Made by a program: the position numbers and the translations under genes. Positions 6,201 through 13,215 of a stretch of DNA of 59,216 bases are shown one piece after another (the first letter of the stretch is position 1; the number at the start of each line of letters is the position of its first letter). Source of the stretch: a bacterium BMS3Abin08. Its GTDB lineage: Bacteria > Nitrospirota > Thermodesulfovibrionia > Thermodesulfovibrionales > JdFR-85. A model generated the notes under the pieces. It had not been told where the DNA came from. It ran no database searches and worked only from the letters and a program-made list of their open reading frames with translations. The stretch is from positions 1 to 59,216 of the forward strand of contig BDTA01000105.1 in assembly GCA_002897935.1 (NCBI GenBank), in the 5' to 3' direction.

Positions 6201-9039
6201 CTGAATCACCCTTTAGTTCATGAAGTTTATTGAGGCTCTCGATAATTCGGCCTTTTTTGTCCATAAGGTCATTATACTTGTTTTTCTCTTTTTCAACAAC
6301 CCTTTCAGGCGCCTTTTTTATGAAATCCTCATTCAGGAGTTTTCTGTCCAGGAATCCGACCTTCTCCTGCACTTTTTTCAGATCCCTTTTAAGCCTTGAC
6401 AGTTCGGAATCCACATTCAGGAGACCCTCAAGAGGCACATAGACTTCAAGATGTTCCTTTACCGATGTTGCCATCCCACGTTCTTTCGATACCTTAGGCC
6501 CTATCTCGAGATCCCCGGTCTTTGCAAGTCTCCTTATGTACAGGGAGTTCTTCTTCAGTATCCTTTCGGCTTTTTCACTATAGGTTTTGATCATAGCCTT
6601 CAGTTCGACGGACGGAGAGATGTTCAGTTCACCCCGGATGCTCCTTATACCGGTGATGGACTCGATAATATAGGACATCTCCTCTTCAGCAATCGGATCC
6701 CTTTCGCCGTAGTCCGGATAGGTGCTGACCATAATGCTTTTACCATGCCCCGGCAAGGACTGCCAGATCTCTTCAGTTACAAAGGGCATAAAGGGGTGCA
6801 GCAACCGGAGGGAGTTTTCAAGTACAAGGAGAAGACACTTCAGGTTTGCGGTCCTTGACTTCCCATCCGGGGATTCGTTGTAGAGAACGGGTTTTGAGAG
6901 TTCTATATACCAGTCACAGAACTCATGCCATATGAACTGGTATATGGTGTTGGCCGCGTCGTTGAAACAGTATTCTTCGAGTGATAGGTTGATATCCCCT
7001 GAGGTGTGGACGAGCCTGCTCAGGATCCACCTGCCCGTTATGTCGAGGTCTTCTTTCCATTCGGTATCAGCGTCATCAGTGATATCTTCATCCTCGATGT
7101 TCATGAGGATGAACCTCGATGCGTTCCAGAGTTTGTTTATGAAGTTTTTGTATCCCTCAACACGGTCCTCTGAAAACTTAATATCCCTGCCCTGGGCTGC
7201 AAAGGCGGTCAGAGTGAAACGGAATGCATCGGCCCCGTATTTGTCTATCAAGAGGAGGGGGTCTATCACATTTCCCTTTGACTTGCTCATCTTATGTCCC
7301 TGGGAGTCCCTCACTAGCGCATGTATATAGACATCCCTGAAGGGTACGTCGTTCATGAACTTGAGCCCCATCATCATCATCCGGGCCACCCAGAAGAAGA
7401 GTATATCAAAACCGGTGATGAGGACGCTTGTCGGATAGAACACTTCAAGGTCTTCGGTGTTGTCAGGCCAACCCAGGGTGGAGAAAGGCCATAGAGAGGA
7501 GGAAAACCACGTGTCCAGCACGTCGGGGTCCCTTATAAGTTCCTCGTTGCCGCAGTCAGGACATTCTGTGGGGTCCTCCCCTGAGCAGATCGGTTTAACG
7601 ACCCTCTCAATCTTTACGGTGTTTGCATATTCCGTTATTTCTTCAGGAGTTACCCCACGCAGTCTTAGTTCCGTATAAGTGCCCCCCCTTATTTTTTCAC
7701 CGTCTTTATCGAGGGGTTTAAAGAACGTTATATGGATGAGGTCGCCCTGGTGCTGGCCTTCGACGGTTTTGCAATAAGGGCAATACCATACGGGTATCTG
7801 ATGCCCCCACCATATCTGCCGGGAGATACACCAGTCCCTTATATTCTCCATCCATGAATAATAACTGTTAAGCCATGCCCCTGGGATTATCCTGACACTG
7901 CCGTTCCTGACGGCCTTGATCGCCTCTTCAGAGAGACTCTTTACACTTACATACCACTGTACGGTGGAGAAGGGTTCTATAATCGTTTTGCAACGGTAAC
8001 AGTGACCCACGGAATGTGTATGGCGCTGTTCCTTTTCTATCAGGTTTAACTCGTTTAAATCCTGAAGAACAGCCTTTCTGCATTCATATCTGTCAAGACC
8101 GGCATACTTCTTTCCGGCTGTTTCGGTCATCCTGCCGCGCTCGTCAATAACCGTTATGAAGGGCAGGGGAGGGGTCTGACGCCGGGCAATAGCCTCGTCG
8201 TTAAAGTCGTGGGCAGGTGTAACCTTGACGGCCCCGGTTCCAAAGGATGGATCAACCGTCTCGTCGGAGATTATGGGGATTTCCCTGTTTGTAAGAGGGA
8301 GGGATATCATTTTGTCGATAAGATCCCTGTAACGACCGTCGTCGGGATGAACTGCCACGGCAGTATCTCCAAGCATGGTCTCAGGTCGTGTAGTTGCCAC
8401 AATAATGTAGCCGTTGTCGCCGGTCAGCGGGTATCTTATGTAGGTTAACCTTCCCTCAATATCCTCATACTCCACTTCGAGGTCAGACAATGCCGTATGA
8501 CAGCGGGGACACCAGTTGATAAGCCTCAGGTTTCTGTAAATAAGACCCTCTTCAAAAAGCCTTACAAAGACCTCCCTCACTGCCCGTGAGAGTCCGTCGT
8601 CAAGAGTGAACCTCAGACGGGTCCAGTCACAGGAGGCACCCAAACGCATTAGCTGGATTATGATCCTCTCCCCGTACTCCTCTTTCCACTGCCAGACCCT
8701 GTTGATGAACCCCTCTCTGCCAAGGGCATACCTGTCGGTGCCCTCCTGGGAGAGATGCTTTTCCACGACGTTCTGCGTAGCAATCCCGGCATGATCGGTT
8801 CCGGGCAACCAGAGCGCCCTGAATCCTTTCATCCTTTTCCACCTTGTTAATATATCCTGTAACGTTGCATTGAGGGCATGTCCCATATGGAGTGATCCCG
8901 TGACATTGGGTGGGGGTATAACTATACAGAAGGGTTCTCCTTCAGGGTTGATCTCGGGTTTAAAGAACCCCTCCTGTTTCCAGTACTCGTACCATTTCAT
9001 TTCCACGGAGGGATCGTAACTCTTGTCCAGTCTGCTCAT
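6193..9039 (-). CDS. valS: Valyl-tRNA synthetase
   Basis: 948 residues from ATG 9039, which has AGAGGAG 5 bp upstream; the frame continues 27 codons further upstream but without family similarity. The class Ia enzyme charges tRNA-Val. Visible: PPPNVTGSLHMGHALN with the HIGH-type motif at 51-54, the CP1 editing domain (TTRPETMLGDTAVAVHPDD, then FGTGAVKVTPAHDFND), KMSKSKGN at 583-590, DPDVLDTWFSSSLWPFSTLG, an anticodon-binding domain and the C-terminal coiled coil (about 880-945) typical of bacterial ValRS. Odd: between CPYC (420-423) and CPDCG (493-497) there is a roughly 70-residue segment bearing paired cysteines, longer than in E. coli ValRS and probably a zinc-ribbon insertion. It heads the run valS, small membrane protein, nadC. 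Confidence 0.96.
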   Translation of the reverse strand: MSRLDKSYDPSVEMKWYEYWKQEGFFKPEINPEGEPFCIVIPPPNVTGSLHMGHALNATLQDILTRWKRMKGFRALWLPGTDHAGIATQNVVEKHLSQEGTDRYALGREGFINRVWQWKEEYGERIIIQLMRLGASCDWTRLRFTLDDGLSRAVREVFVRLFEEGLIYRNLRLINWCPRCHTALSDLEVEYEDIEGRLTYIRYPLTGDNGYIIVATTRPETMLGDTAVAVHPDDGRYRDLIDKMISLPLTNREIPIISDETVDPSFGTGAVKVTPAHDFNDEAIARRQTPPLPFITVIDERGRMTETAGKKYAGLDRYECRKAVLQDLNELNLIEKEQRHTHSVGHCYRCKTIIEPFSTVQWYVSVKSLSEEAIKAVRNGSVRIIPGAWLNSYYSWMENIRDWCISRQIWWGHQIPVWYCPYCKTVEGQHQGDLIHITFFKPLDKDGEKIRGGTYTELRLRGVTPEEITEYANTVKIERVVKPICSGEDPTECPDCGNEELIRDPDVLDTWFSSSLWPFSTLGWPDNTEDLEVFYPTSVLITGFDILFFWVARMMMMGLKFMNDVPFRDVYIHALVRDSQGHKMSKSKGNVIDPLLLIDKYGADAFRFTLTAFAAQGRDIKFSEDRVEGYKNFINKLWNASRFILMNIEDEDITDDADTEWKEDLDITGRWILSRLVHTSGDINLSLEEYCFNDAANTIYQFIWHEFCDWYIELSKPVLYNESPDGKSRTANLKCLLLVLENSLRLLHPFMPFVTEEIWQSLPGHGKSIMVSTYPDYGERDPIAEEEMSYIIESITGIRSIRGELNISPSVELKAMIKTYSEKAERILKKNSLYIRRLAKTGDLEIGPKVSKERGMATSVKEHLEVYVPLEGLLNVDSELSRLKRDLKKVQEKVGFLDRKLLNEDFIKKAPERVVEKEKNKYNDLMDKKGRIIESLNKLHELKGDSDE

Positions 9040-9066
9040 TTCACTCCTCTTTAATATCTTTTTATA

Positions 9067-9092
9067 CAAAAAGAAGCAAGCCTTAGGCTTGC
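9067..9092 (-). terminator. Rho-independent terminator between the receiver gene and valS
   Basis: On the minus strand GCAAGCC-TAA-GGCTTGC forms a 7-bp hairpin followed by TTCTTTTT. It lies downstream of the receiver-protein gene and 28 bp before the valS start. It either ends the upstream transcript or attenuates readthrough into valS. I see no T-box features. Confidence 0.7.
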
Positions 9093-9143
9093 TCGATGAT
9101 CTGAATTCTATGATAATCAATCCTGGTTTAAAAATAGAATACT

Positions 9144-9275
9144 GAGTCTGTTGCGCAAACCAAAAATGCCTGAAAAAATCATTCCGGACTTGTTTCGGAA
9201 TTTTATAAAATCAGAGAATTAAAAGTCCCTGAAATAAGTTCAGAATGACAGATGACGGGTTTGTACAATAGACTC
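9144..9275. repeat. 132-bp MITE-like element with GAGTCTGTTGCGCAAACC-type ends
   Basis: The left end GAGTCTGTTGCGCAAACC and the reverse complement of the right end GAGTCTATTGTACAAACC match at 15 of 18 positions. The interior holds a degenerate inverted pair including CATTCCGGACTTGTTTCGGAA and CCTGAAATAAGTTCAGAATG. No coding capacity. The GAGTCT start is shared with the R1 family, but the remaining terminus differs, so I treat it as separate. The rest of the valS-receiver gap (9276-9348) shows nothing else. Confidence 0.65.
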
Positions 9276-9348
9276 AATTGCATTTTAAATTGCAATAACT
9301 TTATTCAGGACCCTGGAAGGCCGAGAAACAGGGGAGATGAAAAGAGGG

Positions 9349-10404
9349 TCAGAACTCGGATTTTATCCTCTCGATCTCCCTGGTAATGATGGTTTCAGCA
9401 AGGTCGGGAACGGTTTCCCATATTACCTTCTCAATCTGCTGTTGTAGAGAGGATGACATTTCCTCAATGGCCGATTTCACCGTATCTTCAATCTGTTTTG
9501 GCAGTGATTCATCCAGTATATCTTCCAGCCTGGCGCCGACCTCCGCACGGATGACTGCATTTATAGTATCTTTTATATCAATATCAGTCATGATTCTATC
9601 TACGCTGTCCTTTATGAGGGCTGTAATGCTGTTGTTGATGGTTTCTGTATCGATCCTTTCAAAGATGGATGCGACCCTGTTGTCGACGGTATCTCTGATT
9701 ATGGAATCCACTGCTTCAGCAGCCTGTTTTGCAGGTTCTTTCCCCGTTTCAGAGACTCCGCTTTCCGCAGATGCCACATCAGGCGCCTCTTCTGAAGCTA
9801 TTTCTTCTTCCCCGGTCTCCAACGGCGGAGCTTTCGTGACGGATTCTTCAAAGGTTATATCTTCCTCGAGGTTCCAGGTCCCTGTTTCCTCCTTCAGCCA
9901 TGGTTGCTCTGAGATCTCAACCGCCTCAGCAGCCTCCGCTGATTCCGCCACCTCGGCATGTTCAGCAGGTGATGCGTCACCCTCAGCCTCTCCAACTTCT
10001 GCAACAACCGCAGCTTCAGATTCCTCTGAGACCTCTTTTTCAGTAAGCACAGCGTTGATCTTGCTTATTAACTCCTGTGATTCGAAGGGCTTGACGAGAT
10101 AATCATCGGCCTTCATCTCCTTTACCATTTCTTCATCAATCGGTTCAAAGGCGCCGGCAAGGAGTAGGACGGGTATATCCCTTGTATCCTCGTCATTTTT
10201 GATGTGATCACAGAGTTGGTAGCCGTTCATCTCCGGCATCTCAATGTCGGCAAGGACTATATCGGGTTTGAATTCCTTTATAACGTTCCAGGCATCCTCA
10301 CCCGTACTCACGGACTTGATCTCGAAGTCCTCGTCCGCAAGTATCAGTTCAACCACCTTCTGGATTGTTATGCTGTCATCCGCCAAAAGTAATTTTTTGC
10401 TCAT
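9349..10404 (-). CDS. Response regulator with an N-terminal receiver domain and a long acidic/helical tail
   Basis: 351 residues. Residues 1-120 are a CheY-like receiver: acidic pocket D9-D10, phosphoacceptor D53 (DIVLADIEMPEMNG) and the conserved lysine in LVKPFES. Residues about 125-235 are very rich in A, E, S and V and probably disordered. Residues about 235-351 form repeated amphipathic helices (SIIRDTVDNRVASIF, ALIKDSVDRIM, AVIRAEVGARL and so on). No DNA-binding or enzymatic output domain is visible, so output is probably by protein-protein contact, as in FrzS-like regulators. No histidine kinase is adjacent. Transcription likely ends at the hairpin at 9067-9092. Confidence 0.85.
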   Translation of the reverse strand: MSKKLLLADDSITIQKVVELILADEDFEIKSVSTGEDAWNVIKEFKPDIVLADIEMPEMNGYQLCDHIKNDEDTRDIPVLLLAGAFEPIDEEMVKEMKADDYLVKPFESQELISKINAVLTEKEVSEESEAAVVAEVGEAEGDASPAEHAEVAESAEAAEAVEISEQPWLKEETGTWNLEEDITFEESVTKAPPLETGEEEIASEEAPDVASAESGVSETGKEPAKQAAEAVDSIIRDTVDNRVASIFERIDTETINNSITALIKDSVDRIMTDIDIKDTINAVIRAEVGARLEDILDESLPKQIEDTVKSAIEEMSSSLQQQIEKVIWETVPDLAETIITREIERIKSEF

Positions 10405-10602
10405 ATCTCACCTCTCTTTGTGGGGTTTCACACCCTAAAGTTATTGTTCAAGGAGTTTATGACCTACTGACAAATTTTATTGTTATATGCAAAAAAAGTC
10501 AAGTATTTTAAAATCGGTTCATTACATTTTAATATATAAGCCTTGAATAAATCTCTTTCTACCCAAATACAGCGGTAACTGATGTTAAGGAGGAGCATGA
10601 CA
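10405..10602. other. AT-rich upstream region of the receiver gene
   Basis: No gene is seen. The stretch is AT-rich from about 10465 to 10545 (TTTATTGTTATATGCAAAAA, then AATATATAAG) and should hold the promoter of the minus-strand receiver gene. I could not pin -35/-10 boxes with confidence. Confidence 0.4.
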
Positions 10603-10705
10603 GTATCTTCAGTCATTCCCGACGGGCATCCGGCCCGTCTCCGAGGGAATTTTGCGATTCACCCTCCCAGTGAATCTTATACAAAATCCAAATCCCTTCA
10701 GATAC
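10603..10705 (+). repeat. R3 repeat, copy 1
   Basis: It begins TCATTCCCGACGGGCATCC and carries the hairpin GACGGGC-atccg-GCCCGTC (10610-10628), then AGTGAATCTTATACAAAATC and CCCTTCAG. The reverse complement at about 12935-13024 reads CATCCCAGACGGGCATCC and later AGGCTTATCTGAAAACACAA and CCTTCAG. It is the same element, diverged and inverted. The two copies flank the bioF-SDR pair. Confidence 0.55.
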
Positions 10706-10806
10706 TCTCATTCTCCTCCTTCATCTCAACCTGCCTCTTCTTATCGCTGGATCCAGGTTCTAATAAAGGCGGGTTGAATGAAAGGACCGTGATTGTTGTG
10801 CCTGCC

Positions 10807-10929
10807 TCATCGGGAGAATGGTTGGCCCGCCCGGGGTTGACGCCCCTTTTGCAATGCCTGAACCCGTGCCTTTCAGGTATTGCCGTTGTCGATATCGCCG
10901 AGGGGTTCGGCGCCGGATAACCCGTCCAT
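10807..10929 (-). pseudogene. Possible remnant of a beta-ketoacyl synthase N-terminus (speculative)
   Basis: Directly downstream of the SDR gene, the minus-strand frame from 10929 reads GAEPLGDIDNGNT, a stop, then KARVQALQKGR. This recalls the start of FabF-like ketosynthases ('..TPLGN..ETWKALL.GKS..'), with TGA where Trp is expected. The match is short and includes gaps, so it may be chance. Nothing else in 10706-10958 looks coding. Confidence 0.2.
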
Positions 10930-10958
10930 GATGTGAGCATACCCTGAAGGAGAGGGAA

Positions 10959-11666
10959 CTAAACCCTGCTCTCAAGTGTGAATACCTGTCCTGTGATTCC
11001 CCTGGTGCCGACAAGACAGGATATAAATGCCGCCACATTCTCCGGTGATGATAGCGCTCCCGTCATACTGCCTGCCATGGCTTCGTCCATTGCCTTTTTT
11101 GCAGCGGCACCCATCCCCACGGGCAGATAACCCGGGACAACAGCGTTTACGAATATATCATATCCGGAGAGTTCACGGGCGGCACTTATGGTAAACCCTG
11201 TTATTCCGGCCTTTGATGCACTGTATGCAACCTGTCCGGCCTTACCGTGCAAGCCCGAGTAGGAAGAGATGTTTATTATATGTCCTCCGCCCGAGTTTAT
11301 CATTAAAGGTGTCAGGTGCCTGACGCAGTTGAAAGTCCCTTTGAGATTAGTGTCGATGATTTTGTTCCAGGTTGACAGGGGATAGCTCATGAGGGGGAGA
11401 TCCTTTGTTATGCCGGCATTGTTTATAATGATATCGAGCCTTCCGATGTCCCCTTCGATCTGTTGAGCCATCCCGGCCGTCTTTTTAAAATCAGAGATGT
11501 CGGACCTGATCAGGCAGGGGTGGTTGTTAAGCGTGGATGAGAGCGCTTTTGCTTCGTTCTCCGATGTGAAATAGTGGATTATTATCCTGAACCCCTCGGC
11601 ATCAAGTCTCTTGGCCAGTTCTCTGCCAAGTCCACCTGTGGCCCCGGTTATGAGAGCAACCCGCAA
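10959..11666 (-). CDS. Short-chain dehydrogenase/reductase, FabG-like, next to bioF
   Basis: 235 residues from TTG 11666, with GGAGG 7 bp upstream. This is a classical SDR Rossmann fold: TGATGGLG cofactor loop (residues 8-14), NNAG at 82-85, and catalytic S134/S135, Y148 and K152 in SSYSGLHG...YSASKAG. FabG enzymes reduce 3-oxoacyl thioesters with NADPH; SDRs close to this one also act on other ketones. The gene overlaps the 3' end of bioF by 19 bp, so the two are translationally coupled and probably share a pathway, such as pimeloyl/biotin or a modified acyl chain. The substrate cannot be read from sequence. The C-terminus (GQVFTLESRV) is slightly shorter than in standard FabG. Confidence 0.85.
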   Translation of the reverse strand: MRVALITGATGGLGRELAKRLDAEGFRIIIHYFTSENEAKALSSTLNNHPCLIRSDISDFKKTAGMAQQIEGDIGRLDIIINNAGITKDLPLMSYPLSTWNKIIDTNLKGTFNCVRHLTPLMINSGGGHIINISSYSGLHGKAGQVAYSASKAGITGFTISAARELSGYDIFVNAVVPGYLPVGMGAAAKKAMDEAMAGSMTGALSSPENVAAFISCLVGTRGITGQVFTLESRV

Positions 11667-12799
11667 TCCAGCGCCTCCTTGATGGTCTTGACAAGGAAAT
11701 CAATATCTTCATCGGTATGTGAGGATGACAGGGAGAGCCGAATCCTGGGCCTCTTTACCGTAGGGTATCTTATCGCCGGGGCGAATATACCCTTTGAGAT
11801 GAAAAAATCAGCGAGTCTCAATGCAGAGCTGTTGTCATCGAGCAGTATGGGGATAATGGGAGTTTCCGATGCCCCCGTATCCATACCAAGCCCCTGGAGG
11901 CCCGACATAAGGGTCTCCCTGTTGTTCCAGAGTTTCTCTAACCGGGAGGGTTCATCCCTGATAATCCTTAATGCCCTCAGGGAAGCTGCCACAGTGTGAG
12001 GGGGCAGTGCGGTTGTGTAGATAAAGGACCTCGATCTGTTTACCAGCCACCTGATGATCTCTGAACTTGCCGCAATAAAACCACCCAGTGAACCAACGGC
12101 CTTTGAGAGGGTTCCCATCTGGACCACGAAACCCCTTGGTGGGAGATCAAAGTGCTGAAGTGATCCCCTTCCCTCACCCAGAACCCCCGTTGCATGGGCA
12201 TCATCGATATAAAGGAGTGCATTGTATTGCATGGCAAGGTGATAGAGGGTATCAAGCGGGGCAATGTCTCCGTCCATACTGAAGACGGATTCCGTTACAA
12301 TCAGTATCCGTCGTTTTCCGATCTTTCTTAAAATCGATTCTACCTCGTTCGTATCCTTATGCCCGAATATTCTTACAGGTGATCTGCTCAGCCGGCATCC
12401 GTCGATTATGCTTGCGTGGTTGAGTTCATCACTGAGGATAACCGCATCTTCACCTGACAGAGCAGGTATGGTTCCTGTGTTGGCTTGATATCCGGTGCTA
12501 TAGAGCAAAGCCCCTTCAGTCTGTTTAAGGAGGGATAGCTCCTTTTCAAGCTCACCATGAAGGGCTGTTCCACCTGAAAGAAGACGGGAGGCCCCGCCGC
12601 CGGAACCGAAGGAACCGATGGAATCGGTGATTGCCTTAATGATTTCCCCGTGGTTGCAGAGACCGAGATAATCGTTGGATGAAAAATTGATCAGGTTTTT
12701 TCCCTCTATTGAGAGGAGTCTTCCCTGGGGGGTGTTCCTGTCCCTGATTTCCCTGAGGAGTCCACTTTCTCTGATGGAGGAAATGCATTCTTCGAACAT
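11648..12799 (-). CDS. bioF: 8-amino-7-oxononanoate synthase / alpha-oxoamine synthase family
   Basis: 383 residues from ATG 12799; an earlier TTG at 12814 is less likely. This PLP enzyme joins an acyl thioester and an amino acid with decarboxylation. BioF uses pimeloyl-ACP/CoA and alanine, and the homologue Kbl uses glycine. Visible: NFSSNDYLGL, GSGGGASRLLSG, HASIIDGCRLS, the DDAHATG aspartate that contacts the PLP ring, and the Schiff-base lysine in GTLSKAVGSLGG (about residue 233). The C-terminus has the usual AIRYPTVKRPRIRLSLS. No other bio genes are in the window. The downstream partner is an SDR, so a role outside biotin, such as lipid or secondary metabolite synthesis, is possible. Confidence 0.85.
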   Translation of the reverse strand: MFEECISSIRESGLLREIRDRNTPQGRLLSIEGKNLINFSSNDYLGLCNHGEIIKAITDSIGSFGSGGGASRLLSGGTALHGELEKELSLLKQTEGALLYSTGYQANTGTIPALSGEDAVILSDELNHASIIDGCRLSRSPVRIFGHKDTNEVESILRKIGKRRILIVTESVFSMDGDIAPLDTLYHLAMQYNALLYIDDAHATGVLGEGRGSLQHFDLPPRGFVVQMGTLSKAVGSLGGFIAASSEIIRWLVNRSRSFIYTTALPPHTVAASLRALRIIRDEPSRLEKLWNNRETLMSGLQGLGMDTGASETPIIPILLDDNSSALRLADFFISKGIFAPAIRYPTVKRPRIRLSLSSSHTDEDIDFLVKTIKEALDCGLLS

Positions 12800-12934
12800 C
12801 TTTAATTTTAACAAAAAGCAGGGGGTATCAGGGCGGTCCGGTCAGGAAACATCCGAAACAAGCGGTTTTCCGGGAATCACGATATGGTGATAAGAGACTG
12901 TATGACAACGAAAAGCAACGGTATGCCGGACCCT

Positions 12935-13024
12935 GAAGGATTTGTGTTTTCAGATAAGCCTCACCTGTATGGCGGGGCCTAAAACCGCCCCGGAGGCGGG
13001 ATGGATGCCCGTCTGGGATGAGTG
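12935..13024 (-). repeat. R3 repeat, copy 2 (inverted relative to copy 1)
   Basis: See copy 1 at 10603. Read on the minus strand it shows CATCCCAGACGGGCATCC and later AGGCTTATCTGAAAACACAA and CCTTCAG. Both copies also have a GGATCC-containing segment nearby (CTGGATCCAGG at about 10747; CCGGATCCGG at about 13063). Confidence 0.5.
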
Positions 13025-13092
13025 GGGAGTCGATCATTCTGCTCCTGACATCGCCTTATCACCGGATCCGGGTAAGAAGTTAATGTAACTTA

Positions 13093-13122
13093 TTGACATA
13101 TCATGATAAATGTTGATATTCT
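13093..13122 (+). promoter_or_regulatory. Candidate promoter of the TPR gene
   Basis: TTGACA (13093-13098), an 18-bp spacer and TATTCT (13117-13122) precede the gene at 13216 by about 90 bp. The -35 is consensus and the -10 matches 4 of 6 positions. GAGGGGGAG at about 13195 is the likely ribosome-binding site. The remainder of 12800-13215 holds R3 copy 2 and nothing else evident. Confidence 0.5.
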
Positions 13123-13215
13123 ATGTTAAAGGTATCCTCCAATAACAGTTCTTGATATTATGGAAAAGATGTCTCAACAGAGCGTATAACTTCTCGAGGG
13201 GGAGTTTGGGTTTTT

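Noticed and set aside
10582-10920. 112-codon frame on the plus strand downstream of the SDR
   Set aside because: Composed largely of the R3 repeat and a GC-rich stretch; its low-complexity S/P/L-rich product looks non-coding.
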